From JANJUB01 sp964586225 (GTDB lineage: Bacteria > Armatimonadota > Fimbriimonadia > Fimbriimonadales > Fimbriimonadaceae), in the NCBI GenBank assembly GCA_964586225.1, contig CAZPHD010000006.1, positions 28,933-92,932 of the forward strand: a stretch of 64,000 nt of DNA, given 5' to 3'. Position numbers and translations under genes: made by a program. The notes beneath the pieces are model-generated. The model did no database searches. It was not told where the DNA came from and was given only the letters and a program-made list of their open reading frames with translations. Shown in pieces: positions 1-8,022 of this stretch; within the stretch, counting starts at the first letter, position 1; each line of letters starts with the position of its first letter.

Positions 1-1
1 C

Positions 2-331
2 AGCACCGACCTTGACTCATCCGTGCGATTCTTGGAGGATGCGCTTGGCTTCAAGCTCGTGTTCTCAAGTGACACCTATCGCATTTGCGAGCGCGATGGT
101 CTAACCTTTCATCTGCAGCAGGCGGGTGAGAACGTGGGAGGCTCCTCGATCTACCTGGAGGTTGACGACCTTGACGCCGCGTGGGCACAACTGAAGCCTC
201 ACACGGTCGGGATTCGAGTCCGCGAGCCGTTTGAGCAGCCCTACGGCATGCGCGAGTTTCACGTTGACTTGCCGCATACGCCGTGCTTACTGTTTGTGGG
301 TCAATCGGTGGGTAAGAGTGTTGAGAGTTGA
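2..331 (+). CDS. VOC (glyoxalase/bleomycin-resistance fold) protein, 5' end missing
   Basis: The reading frame is already open at the left edge, so the N-terminus lies outside the window; an internal GTG at 23 is probably not the start because the in-frame residues before it (STDLDSS) are the typical 'x-D-L-x-x-S' opening of a VOC module. Visible are a beta-alpha-beta-beta-beta-like half (FLEDALGFKLVF, then GSSIYLEVDDLDAAW) and the ending 'MREFHVDLPHTPCLLF', which resembles the D-P-x-G-x-x-L-x-F ending of glyoxalase-fold enzymes. VOC proteins are metal-dependent dioxygenases, lyases, isomerases or drug-binding proteins, so the substrate cannot be told. No operon partner is visible. Confidence 0.72.
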   Translation, partial: STDLDSSVRFLEDALGFKLVFSSDTYRICERDGLTFHLQQAGENVGGSSIYLEVDDLDAAWAQLKPHTVGIRVREPFEQPYGMREFHVDLPHTPCLLFVGQSVGKSVES

Positions 332-817
332 ACATTAAATGTGGCTGGAATCGGAATCGCTCTCGCCACATTCCACATCCACAGGCGCACCCTGCGGTAT
401 TCTCATCGCGCTCTGGGACGCTATGGCCCTACCGTGCGGTTGCACTGGTCGGTTGCCCGTTAGCCCCTTAGCTCCGGACTGCTAATCCGATCCTTTGGTG
501 GACTTTCGGCGGCTTTCTGCCGTTGGGTGGATAGCGCTTTCGAGCCTTGCGGGCGAAGAGCCCCCGCGAGAACGCGCGAACCGTCGTCGGAAGCCGCCTC
601 ATGATTTAGGTATCTTACGGACGGTCGTCATCAACATGGCCTCAAGTAAGCGGTAGCCCAACGAGTTGCCCGGTGCCGACCGATTGGTTAGGATCCAATT
701 CCAACGACGGTGACCGGGTTCCGCCGCAGCGCGGCTAACGAAGCAAGCCTTGAGGGCTCAGAGCTCCCGCGAGTCTCGTGACAAGAGCCCGCGAGCCGTC
801 CACAAGAGTGTGTTCGC
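332..817. other. 486-bp non-coding stretch with dense inverted repeats; possible structured RNA
   Basis: No credible reading frame on either strand. Just after the VOC gene, AATGTGGC (338-345) pairs with GCCACATT (365-372), a plausible hairpin end without a T tract. Further in, GCCTCAAG (639-646) pairs with CTTGAGGG (749-756), TAGCC (654-658) with GGCTA (733-737), and CCCGGT (669-674) with ACCGGG (713-718). These arms are nested, giving a long rod. A 7-nt loop CTGCTAA with a 4-bp stem near 475-490 resembles a tRNA-Ser(GCU) anticodon arm, but no D, T or acceptor arm fits. Hallmarks of RNase P RNA, tmRNA and SRP RNA were looked for and not seen. Confidence 0.35.
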
Positions 818-1561
818 ATGGAACTCTATTTCTACATCATCATCGCACTGGGCATCTTGGTGGCGGTCGGTATGGCGGGCGAGAAGCTGCGCACCGTCGT
901 TGACGTGCCTCTGTACCTGCTTGGCGTGGTGTCCGTTAAAGGGGCCGCGCCGACGCTCATTGGCTCGGGGCGGCACACGTTTTGGACCAAGGACGTTCAG
1001 TATCAGCTGATCGACACGCGCGAGACCTGGCTGCAAGTGAGCGGTCAAGAGCTCCTCACCAAGGACGGGGCTCCGATTCGGGTAAGCGTTTCGGTCATGC
1101 GTTCAGTGGCGGATCCGCTCAAGTTCGCGGCGGCGGATGCGTACTCCATGCTGTATGTGGCCACCCAACTCGCCGTACGAGAGCAGGTTCTCTCGCGTTC
1201 GCTGGAGGAACTGATCGACGGGCGAGAGGCGGTGAGTGAGGCGATTCTCCAACTGCTGGAGGCCGACGCGCAGGAGGTTGGCGTCAAGATCGAGCGGGTT
1301 GCCGTTCGTGATCTGACGTTGATAGGGGACACCAAGCGTGCCTATGCGGAAGTGATTCAAGCCCAACTCCAGGCGAAGGCAAAGCTGGAGCGTGCGCGTG
1401 GCGAGGCGGCGGCCGTCCGGAGTTTGCTCAACACGGCGGAGTTGGTTCGCAAGAATCCTGAGCTTCTGCAGCTTCGCGCTCTTCAGCAGCTTGAGTCGGG
1501 ACAGCACGAGGTGCAGTTTCAGATTGGGCTGCCCGGATCGGTGCTCAAGGAAAGCGGGTAG
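818..1561 (+). CDS. SPFH/band 7 (stomatin/prohibitin-like) membrane protein
   Basis: 247 aa. One N-terminal hydrophobic segment (about residues 3-21), then an SPFH core that includes 'TRETWLQVSGQELLTKDGAPIRVSVSVMRSV', a typical stomatin pattern, and a charged helix (about 180-215) ending in a C-terminal tail. Stomatin-like proteins oligomerise on the membrane and are linked to microdomains and protease control; a specific role cannot be read. The partner NfeD, often next to bacterial slipins, is absent. The last 43 bp overlap the 3' end of the convergent smc gene, so the two C-termini are encoded by opposite strands of the same DNA. No strong Shine-Dalgarno precedes ATG 818. Confidence 0.8.
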   Translation: MELYFYIIIALGILVAVGMAGEKLRTVVDVPLYLLGVVSVKGAAPTLIGSGRHTFWTKDVQYQLIDTRETWLQVSGQELLTKDGAPIRVSVSVMRSVADPLKFAAADAYSMLYVATQLAVREQVLSRSLEELIDGREAVSEAILQLLEADAQEVGVKIERVAVRDLTLIGDTKRAYAEVIQAQLQAKAKLERARGEAAAVRSLLNTAELVRKNPELLQLRALQQLESGQHEVQFQIGLPGSVLKESG

Positions 1562-4500
1562 GAGTGGCGCTCGTGCACCACGGCGGCCTCGGCCAATGCG
1601 GGCTGCACTCGCGTGGGGATGAGCATCGAGATTCCCGGTTCGGTCATCGTCACGCCGAGCCAGATCGGGGCGGATTCGATCGTCGTAGGGTTGTGCGTGA
1701 TGACGATGAACTGCATGTCCTTCGCGAACTCCTGAAGCAAATCAACGAACCGCTCGACGTTCCGGCCATCGAGGGGCGCATCGACCTCGTCGAGCACGAC
1801 CAGCGGGGAAGGCTTCACCCGCAAGAGCGCAAACAGGAATGCGGTTGCACATAAGGATCGCTCGCCACCCGAGAGCAAGGCGAGGGACTGTCGCTTCTTG
1901 CCCGGGAGCGTCACCTCGATCTCAAGGCCGCTCTCCAAGACATTATCGGGATCGGTGAGCGACAGAGCTCCCTCGCCACCCCCAAACAGCTTCGTGAACA
2001 GGTCTGCAAACGCCGTCTGAACACGAGCAAAGGTGTCGAGGAACTTGTCCCTGGTGAGACGATCGAGTTCGCGGATGGACGATCGAATCTCCTCCATCCC
2101 ACTCTCGACGTCATTCAGCTGCTCGGCCAGCTCAACGGATCGGGACGTGAGCCGCTCGTAGGCTTCCACCGCCCCAAGGTTCACCTCGCCCATTGACTTC
2201 AGCTCGCGGCGCAGGCGCGAGACGAGAGTCGCCGCATCCTTCGGAACCTCGATGCCTTCGGCTTGGGCAAGGGCCTCCGCCTCGTTCATCCCATACTCTT
2301 CAAGCAGTCGCTCCAGCGCCGTGCTCCGCCGGGCGTCGGCGCGGGCCCGAGCCAGCTCGGTTTGATGCTGCGCCTCGGTGAGTCCGGCGGCGTTTTGGCG
2401 GGCCCGCTTGGCTTCTTCGAGCTTGGCCAGCTGGACATCCGTCAGCGATTGACGACGCTGTTCGGCCGCCGCTAAGTCGGTTTCAAGGCGGGTGCGAAGC
2501 TGTTCGGCCGCTGCGTGCTCGGCTTGGGCTTGGGTGATCTCCGATTGGGTGCGGCTCAGTTCGGGTCCGAGGTTGCCCAGCTTCTTCTCGCGAAGATGCG
2601 CTTGCTCGGTGGCGGCTTGGTGGCGCCTGACTGCCATTTCCACGCGGAGCTGAGCTTGCTGCACGCGCTCCTCCGCTTCGCGAAGCCGTCCTTCGGCGGT
2701 TGCGGCATCGGCTTGGCGAGCGGCGAGCTTACGGATCACGTCGTCGCGTTCACCTTCTAACACGGCCAAATCTTCGACCTTGACCTCGTCCAGGCTCCGC
2801 TGCGACAGCGCGGCCAGTTCGGCTTCCAGCTTGGACTTCGCCTTCAAAGTGGAGGCATGCTCGTCGCGAACGGACTGAAGCCACTCGCGAGCGTCCTGTG
2901 CCTCCGATTCGATTTGCTTCCGTTGGGCAATGAGCTCGGCCAGTTGGGCCTGGAGAGTTGCGCGTTGCAGGGTGCGTTCAGCAATGGCACGGTCGTGCTT
3001 CTTCAGGTCGCGCTCCAGCACCGCCAGGCGCTCATCGATCTCGGTGAGGTCGGCGCGACGCTGCACGAGACCATAGCCGCCCTTGGCAGATTGGCCACCG
3101 GTCACCGCACCCGCACTATGTACAACCTCGCCGTCCAGAGTCACCAAGCGAGACCAGCCGCTGGTCTTGGCCAGGCGCAAGGCATCATCGAGCGTCTCGA
3201 CGATCACCACACGCCCCAAAAGCGAGTCAATCACCGGGCGAAACGCCGAGCGTATTTCGACCTTCTCGCTGGCCCGGCCCACGACGCCCCGCTGATCGAG
3301 CACGCGTTTCAGTTCGCTGGTGATCTCGGGCGGACGCATCAAAGGAACGGGCTGGAACGTCGCTCGGCCCAGCCGATGCTCCCGCAGAAGATTGATCGCT
3401 CGGCGGGCGGCGTCGCTGTCGGGCACGATCAGGTCGTTGGCGGCGCCCCCCAGGGCCGTCTCAATGGCGAGCGCAAGATCGCGAGGCACGGTGATCGCTT
3501 CACCGACCGGCTCGTACTCATCGGGCAGCAGGCCCTCTTTCACTGCCTCGAGAACTGCCCGCGCCCCTTGCTGCAGGCCCTCGTGCGCTTCGATCGTCAT
3601 CTCCAAACCCTGGCGCCGGCCCACGAGCGTGCTTTGTTCGGCAAGAAGGGTTCGACGACGCTGATCGTGAGTGCGGTCGGCTTCGTCGAGTTGGGTCAGT
3701 TCGGTTGAGGCTCGGTCCGCGCTCGATTGGACCTTGGCAATCTGGTCGGCGTAGGTTTGGTAGCCTGCCTCGGCCTCGCGCAATCCCTGGTCGAGGTCGG
3801 GGAACGTGGCCTCAATGCCCTTTAACTCTCGGCGGACCATCTTCGCGCGCTCGTCAGCGTGGGCGCGTTCGGCTTCAGCGCGGAGTCGGCGCTGATTGGC
3901 TTCGCGGGCGACTTCGACGCGCTTCTCAATCTCGGCCAGTTGCCCGGCGAGCGCTTTCGCTTGAGTGTCGGCGCCTGCACTTTCTTCGCGGATGCGGGTT
4001 AGGTTGGCCTCTTCGGCGGCCGATTCCTCACGAACTTGCGCGAGCTCGGTCGAGGCCTCGTCAATGCGACTCTGGAATGACCCTGACTCCTGACCGAGGT
4101 TCGCTTCAAGGTCCTTGAGTGCCTGAAGTTTCTGCTCGCCTAAGCGCACGTTTCCTGCTGCACGCTCGGCGGACATGAGCGCGGTCTGGTGTTGCTGGCG
4201 CAAAGCCTCGAGTTCCGAGTGAAGTCGGCGCAGATCGTCGCTCGCTTTCGAAGCTGCCGCATCGGCATGATCGGCGAGCGAAGACTCCTTCTCGATCAGC
4301 GACTCGGCGTCTTGGAGCTTGGTCCTCGCTTCCTCCAGCTCATGGACGCTGCGCGCAATCTCTTGGATCAGGAGCCCGCTCTCGACTTCGCGAAGGCTGC
4401 CAAGGACCGACTTATAGCGAATTGCGACCTCAGCCTCTTCCTTCAGCGGCTCGCGCTGGGATTCGATCTCGGCAAGGATGTCGGTGACACGTTGCAGATG

Positions 4501-5058
4501 CGTGGTCGCCTGGTTCAGCCGTCGGAGCGACTCGATCTTTCGCGAGCGATACCGCATGACGCCTGCGGCTTCATCCACCCACGCTCGCCGATCATCGGCC
4601 GAAGCGGCGAGCGCCTGATCGATATCCTTCTGGCCGACGATCGCATAGCCCGCTCGCCCGAGGCCGGAGTCGGCCAGCAGTTCCAAAATGTCGCGCAGGC
4701 GGCAGGGTTGCTTGTTGATCGCATATTCGCTCTCGCCCGCCCGGTTGAGGCGGCGGGTGACGCTCACCTCGGGGTGCGGAAGGGGCAACGCCCCATCCTC
4801 GTTGTCGAAAACGAGCGTCACTTCGGCGAAACCGACCGCCTTGCGGTTCGCGCTGCCGGAGAAAATCACGTCTTGTGACGTTGCCGCCCGGAGTTGGCGC
4901 GCGCTCCCCTCACCCAAACCCCACAGGATCGCGTCGACGAGGTTCGACTTGCCGCATCCATTGGGCCCGACCACCGCGACGAAGCCGCCCTCGAGATCAA
5001 ACTCGGTGCGGTCGGCGAAGGTCTTGAACCCGAAGATGCGGACGTGTTTGAGGCGCAT
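1519..5058 (-). CDS. smc: Chromosome segregation protein SMC
   Basis: 1179 aa, normal length for a bacterial SMC. Walker A GPNGCGKS is at residues 31-38; a long coiled coil runs to about 500; a hinge with the GEAITVP and GAVTGG elements spans roughly 510-660; a second coiled coil follows; the C-terminal head carries the signature LSGGERSL and Walker B VVLDEVDAPLDG. SMC dimers with ScpA/ScpB load at ParB-parS and extrude DNA loops. ParB is encoded in this window (23.5 kb) but scpA/B are not. The gene follows the flavin reductase gene across a 97-bp gap holding an inverted repeat. The C-terminal tail of about 25 residues after the ATPase fold is overlapped by the convergent SPFH gene. Confidence 0.97.
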   Translation of the reverse strand: MRLKHVRIFGFKTFADRTEFDLEGGFVAVVGPNGCGKSNLVDAILWGLGEGSARQLRAATSQDVIFSGSANRKAVGFAEVTLVFDNEDGALPLPHPEVSVTRRLNRAGESEYAINKQPCRLRDILELLADSGLGRAGYAIVGQKDIDQALAASADDRRAWVDEAAGVMRYRSRKIESLRRLNQATTHLQRVTDILAEIESQREPLKEEAEVAIRYKSVLGSLREVESGLLIQEIARSVHELEEARTKLQDAESLIEKESSLADHADAAASKASDDLRRLHSELEALRQQHQTALMSAERAAGNVRLGEQKLQALKDLEANLGQESGSFQSRIDEASTELAQVREESAAEEANLTRIREESAGADTQAKALAGQLAEIEKRVEVAREANQRRLRAEAERAHADERAKMVRRELKGIEATFPDLDQGLREAEAGYQTYADQIAKVQSSADRASTELTQLDEADRTHDQRRRTLLAEQSTLVGRRQGLEMTIEAHEGLQQGARAVLEAVKEGLLPDEYEPVGEAITVPRDLALAIETALGGAANDLIVPDSDAARRAINLLREHRLGRATFQPVPLMRPPEITSELKRVLDQRGVVGRASEKVEIRSAFRPVIDSLLGRVVIVETLDDALRLAKTSGWSRLVTLDGEVVHSAGAVTGGQSAKGGYGLVQRRADLTEIDERLAVLERDLKKHDRAIAERTLQRATLQAQLAELIAQRKQIESEAQDAREWLQSVRDEHASTLKAKSKLEAELAALSQRSLDEVKVEDLAVLEGERDDVIRKLAARQADAATAEGRLREAEERVQQAQLRVEMAVRRHQAATEQAHLREKKLGNLGPELSRTQSEITQAQAEHAAAEQLRTRLETDLAAAEQRRQSLTDVQLAKLEEAKRARQNAAGLTEAQHQTELARARADARRSTALERLLEEYGMNEAEALAQAEGIEVPKDAATLVSRLRRELKSMGEVNLGAVEAYERLTSRSVELAEQLNDVESGMEEIRSSIRELDRLTRDKFLDTFARVQTAFADLFTKLFGGGEGALSLTDPDNVLESGLEIEVTLPGKKRQSLALLSGGERSLCATAFLFALLRVKPSPLVVLDEVDAPLDGRNVERFVDLLQEFAKDMQFIVITHNPTTIESAPIWLGVTMTEPGISMLIPTRVQPALAEAAVVHERHSYPLSLSTDPGSPI

Positions 5059-5062
5059 GCGG

Positions 5063-5139
5063 ATTGGCTCGGATTGGTAAGGAACCGCTTGGAGGAACTC
5101 CGAACGAATCCGAGCTAACCCTTGCCAATCCGAGCCAAT
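5063..5139. repeat. Inverted pair of 10-bp-periodic repeats between flavin reductase and smc
   Basis: 5063-5082 and 5120-5139 are inverted copies of a 20-mer differing at one base, each made of two 10-bp units built on CCGAGCCAAT. They can form a long hairpin in the short gap between the two genes. The same 10-bp unit recurs near 17.13-17.22, 29.85 and 32.17 kb. Confidence 0.7.
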
Positions 5140-5155
5140 CCTTTGCGATTATGAA

Positions 5156-5779
5156 CTAGCTGGGCCGGGGCAGTTCGAAGACGGCGAGCGCTTCCATATC
5201 CAAGTAGTTCGCGCCGCCGAGGCGACTGAGCGGCCGAAACGCAAGGCCCGATGCGCCCTCGGCCGACCACAACGCCGCATCAAGATGCAGCCAAACGATT
5301 TCGCCGATCACATACACCGCCGCGCCCGATCCCGAACCGTGCTCGACCACCTGGTGCAGGCGGCACTCCAATTGGATCGGCGATTCGCCCACCCGCGGTG
5401 GAGCCACGAACACACTCGGCAACGGCGTGAAACCCGCGCTGTCCCACTCGCTGACGTCGCTCGGATACGCAAAGCTGCACGCGTTCATGCCGTCGGCCAT
5501 CGAGCGCACCACCGCATTCACCACAAACTCTCTCGTCGCTTGAATGTTGGTGAGGGTATCTTTCGGGCGCCCGCCGCTGCCTCGATTGATGCTGAGCGCG
5601 AGGCTGGGGGGATTCGCCCCGCCGGGCATGAAGAAGCTAAACGGAGCGAGATTTGCCACGCCATCCGCGCCCAGCGTGCTCACAAAGGCAATCGGCCTCG
5701 GCTGAATCGCAAAGGTCAAGATGTCGTACAGCTGGCTCGAAGATAGCTCGCTCGATCCAACGCTGTAGAAGTCCCGCAT
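5156..5779 (-). CDS. Flavin reductase family protein (FMN-binding split barrel)
   Basis: 207 aa. The motif 'IQPRPIAFVSTLGADGVANLAPFSFF' near residues 27-52 is the classic opening of the flavin_reduct (DIM6/NTAB, HpaC-like) family, and 'FVVNAV' follows. Members bind FMN and either reduce it with NAD(P)H or carry out flavin-dependent reactions; the substrate is unknown here. A TAGACT box (5786-5791) lies 6 nt before the ATG, suggesting a leaderless mRNA; it overlaps the gap to the upstream gene, which ends 9 nt away. The gene may therefore be both co-transcribed with and independent of the membrane protein upstream. Confidence 0.85.
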   Translation of the reverse strand: MRDFYSVGSSELSSSQLYDILTFAIQPRPIAFVSTLGADGVANLAPFSFFMPGGANPPSLALSINRGSGGRPKDTLTNIQATREFVVNAVVRSMADGMNACSFAYPSDVSEWDSAGFTPLPSVFVAPPRVGESPIQLECRLHQVVEHGSGSGAAVYVIGEIVWLHLDAALWSAEGASGLAFRPLSRLGGANYLDMEALAVFELPRPS

Positions 5780-5788
5780 CGGTGCAGT

Positions 5789-6289
5789 CTACCGACCGCC
5801 TGGACCGATCGTTGGCCGAAATCCGACCAACCAGTCGCCCTGAATCAAGGCCGTCCCGCGCATACCCTCGCCCGCTGCGAACCAGACTTCAGGGCGGGTT
5901 TTGAGTTCAAGCCGGTGTTGATTTGCCGTGGTGAGCCGCACGTACAGCTTGGTTTCCGGGTCCTCCAAATCGAGATCTTCTTCGGAAAAGAGCGTTTCGC
6001 CGATGTAGTTCGTGCCAAACCGGGCGACAATCTTCACGTCGGGGTAGGTCGTCACCTCGCTGGCGCGATCGCCGCCTCGCTCAGCGCGGATGCCCGTCCC
6101 AAGCGAGATTCCCAGCAACACCAGCCCGACCACGAGCGAAACGCCACACAGGATCGTAAGGATCATGAAGGGCATGATCGGGAAGATCGCCAGCGAGATG
6201 AAGCTCAGCATGCCGCCGATGATGCCGATGCCCGTCATCCAGCCCCCCGCAATCAGAAGATTGCTCAGCTTGACATGATCTTTGCGCAT
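5789..6289 (-). CDS. Membrane protein of unknown function
   Basis: 166 aa. Two hydrophobic helices (about 10-34 and 37-65) are followed by a soluble domain with 'FSEEDLDLEDPETKLYVRLTTANQHRLELKT'. I do not recognise the family. The soluble part looks like a small beta-rich domain, probably cytoplasmic or periplasmic depending on topology. It precedes the flavin reductase gene by 9 bp on the same strand. CATACT lies 10 nt upstream of the ATG as a possible -10 element. Confidence 0.7.
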   Translation of the reverse strand: MRKDHVKLSNLLIAGGWMTGIGIIGGMLSFISLAIFPIMPFMILTILCGVSLVVGLVLLGISLGTGIRAERGGDRASEVTTYPDVKIVARFGTNYIGETLFSEEDLDLEDPETKLYVRLTTANQHRLELKTRPEVWFAAGEGMRGTALIQGDWLVGFRPTIGPGGR

Positions 6290-6342
6290 GATGGTCGCTA
6301 GTATGCCTCAAGGATCAGCGATAGCTGCCTGTTACCCGGTCG

Positions 6343-6408
6343 GCATTGATCCCGAAGGGATCGCAGATATTAGCCCCGTGGTCGTCTCTGGACGACCCGG
6401 GGTCATGC
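6343..6408. repeat. REP-like palindrome cluster, left flank of transposase remnant
   Basis: Contains a palindrome GATCCCGAAGGGATC and a second, GACC-rich palindrome around 6378-6404. Read on the minus strand, the block matches the block at 6915-6995 (shared CCCGGGTCG, then CACCGGGGCTAA-like, then CTGCGA). The two flanks are therefore inverted copies around the remnant. Confidence 0.65.
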
Positions 6409-6426
6409 GATGCCATCTCCTACCCG

Positions 6427-6444
6427 CACCCCGAACGGGGTGCC
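6427..6444. repeat. Short palindrome abutting the transposase 3' end
   Basis: GCACCCCGAACGGGGTGC, a near-perfect hairpin, followed by TGCCAGAAC. A matching hairpin (GCACCCCTTCAGGGTGC, 6894-6910) preceded by GATTCTGGCA stands at the other end, as expected for IS200/RAYT-type terminal structures. Confidence 0.6.
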
Positions 6445-6451
6445 AGAACAC

Positions 6452-6881
6452 TTACTCGAAAAACCGCTCGTCCACTTCCATCCCGAACTCGGTCATGATC
6501 GCGCGCAACTCATCGGCTGCGATGGTGCTCCACTTGATCCGCAATGTAGGCGACGACCTTGCCAACGTCGGTCGGGCTGGCCGTGAAGGCCCCGTACCCG
6601 TCTTGCCACTAGAATCCGGCGAACCGCTCCTTGGCCCAAACCGTAGATGCCTTCTTCACCTCTCGAACGAGGTCGGAAACGGCGTGGTTTCCCCGCAATC
6701 CCGCCAAGAGGTGGACGAGGTCAGCGACGCCGCCAACGCTGGTCGGGATTGCTCCGAGCCCGCGGACGGTGCCACCGACATAGGCGTGAAGATCGTCACG
6801 CCACGCATCAGCGATCATCGGAGCGCGGCCCTTGGTCGCGAAGATGATGTGGACGTTGAGCGCCAGATGGGCGGATGCCAT
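6452..6881 (-). pseudogene. RAYT/IS200-like (Y1_Tnp) transposase, degenerate
   Basis: The frame from ATG 6881 reads 'LALNVHIIFATKGRAPMI', the usual opening of REP-associated tyrosine transposases. The HUH motif is damaged: 'DLVHLL' stands where DHVHLL is expected. After 'AKERFAGF' there is an in-frame TAG, then WQDGYGAF (matching the conserved WQxGYGAF stretch), 'VVAYIADQVEHHRSR', a TGA and, after a one-base shift, 'DELRAIMTEFGMEVDERFFE' to a stop at 6452. The catalytic loss, nonsense codon and frameshift together mean it is dead. Inverted REP-like palindromes on both sides fit the RAYT type better than a plain insertion sequence. Confidence 0.82.
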
Positions 6882-6893
6882 GTCCGATTCTGG

Positions 6894-6995
6894 CACCCCT
6901 TCAGGGTGCGAGGCAAGGGATGCCACGCAACCCCCGGGTCGACCGGAGTCGACACCGGGGCTAAGGTCTGCGACCCCTCCGGGGTCAGGAGCAAC
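6894..6995. repeat. REP-like palindromes, right flank of transposase remnant
   Basis: Holds GCACCCCTTCAGGGTGC, then GGGTCGACCGGAGTCGAC and GACCCCTCCGGGGTC. It is the inverted counterpart of the left-flank block. It ends a few bases before the stop codon of the pseudopilin gene at 7001. Confidence 0.65.
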
Positions 6996-7000
6996 CCGAG

Positions 7001-7885
7001 CTACCAAGGATTACAGTCTTCGTTCCAAGGCGCATCCGGTGGGTAATACCGCTCGCCCCACTTGAAGTTCAGCGGATCTAGCGTCTGGTCTAGCTTGTGG
7101 AACTTGGCGTGACCGTCGAGGAAGGTGTAGTTGGCTCCACCCATGAAGCGCTGAAAGTTCATGCGCACGAGCGTGGTGGGCGTGCCGTCGTTGACGTTAT
7201 TGATCAGGCCATCCAGCGCGTCGGCGTAGGTGCTCTGCACGTAGTCGGTTCCGTAGCGGTGATAGGAGCAGGGCGTGTCCTTCATGAAGGCACCTGCGCC
7301 AATGCCCTTGAACCCGCTGACGCCCTTCCACGGGCCGAATCGAGCGGTCATTCGACCGACGGGTTTGTCGCGTCGCAGGGTGAAGACGACGTTACTGGCC
7401 GTGTTCTCGAAGGCCGATGCTGAGACGGGCAGGAAGTCGTGGGCGGGGATGACGTTGTAGCTGTTGATGTAGCTGAGTTTGGGGGCTTGCTTATCGCAGG
7501 TAAACGGCCACGGATCAGCGTTCATTTGCGCCACGGTCATGCAGCCGGGCGTGTTGGGCGTGGCGGGATTAGGATCGCCCGGGCTCGCGAAGATGTCGAG
7601 GTTCTTCACGTAGGGCTGCATGGTCCAGCTCCAGTGGATCTTGGCGCGATGGTTGCGGACGCGCGTGACGGTGTCCTTCTCGCTCCACGTAGTCTGGCCA
7701 GGGGTGTCGTCGAAGTCCCCCATGTACAGCGTGAGCGCGGTTCCGAGTTGCTTCAGGTTGCTGAGGTCGCTGGTTTTCTTAGCGGCCTCTTTAGCTTGTG
7801 CGAACACGGGGAACAGGATCGCGGCGAGAATGGCGATGATTGCGATCACCACCAAGAGCTCGATGAGTGTGAATGCCCTCTTCAA
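7001..7885 (-). CDS. Type IV pilin-like (prepilin-type, H-X9-DG) secreted protein
   Basis: 294 aa. 'MKRAFTLIELLVVIAIIAILAAILFP' is a textbook class III prepilin leader: a short basic stretch, cleavage before F-T-L-I-E, and a hydrophobic helix. A long periplasmic domain follows, and the end carries 'GGANYTFLDGHAKFHKL', the H-X9-DG region typical of these proteins in Planctomycetes and Armatimonadota. The start is a TTG at 7885 preceded by a strong GAGGAGGA Shine-Dalgarno 6-7 nt away. The prepilin peptidase and assembly ATPase are not in the window. Confidence 0.88.
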   Translation of the reverse strand: MKRAFTLIELLVVIAIIAILAAILFPVFAQAKEAAKKTSDLSNLKQLGTALTLYMGDFDDTPGQTTWSEKDTVTRVRNHRAKIHWSWTMQPYVKNLDIFASPGDPNPATPNTPGCMTVAQMNADPWPFTCDKQAPKLSYINSYNVIPAHDFLPVSASAFENTASNVVFTLRRDKPVGRMTARFGPWKGVSGFKGIGAGAFMKDTPCSYHRYGTDYVQSTYADALDGLINNVNDGTPTTLVRMNFQRFMGGANYTFLDGHAKFHKLDQTLDPLNFKWGERYYPPDAPWNEDCNPW

Positions 7886-8022
7886 ATTGATTCCTCCTCG
7901 ATGGGCTGGTTGGCCCAGGAAGACTTTGCCAGGGCGATGTTAAAGGGTAGTTGCGAGGGGTTTAAGGTGAGGTTAATCTTGCTGGAAGGAACTTTCGGGG
8001 GCTTGGTTTGCTTAGGTTAGGA

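Noticed and set aside
470..495. tRNA-Ser(GCU)-like anticodon arm
   Set aside because: Only four base pairs and the loop fit; no acceptor, D or T arm can be placed.
2857..4878. Long open frames on the plus strand inside smc
   Set aside because: Pure antisense shadows of a GC-rich coiled-coil gene; no domain pattern, no start signals.
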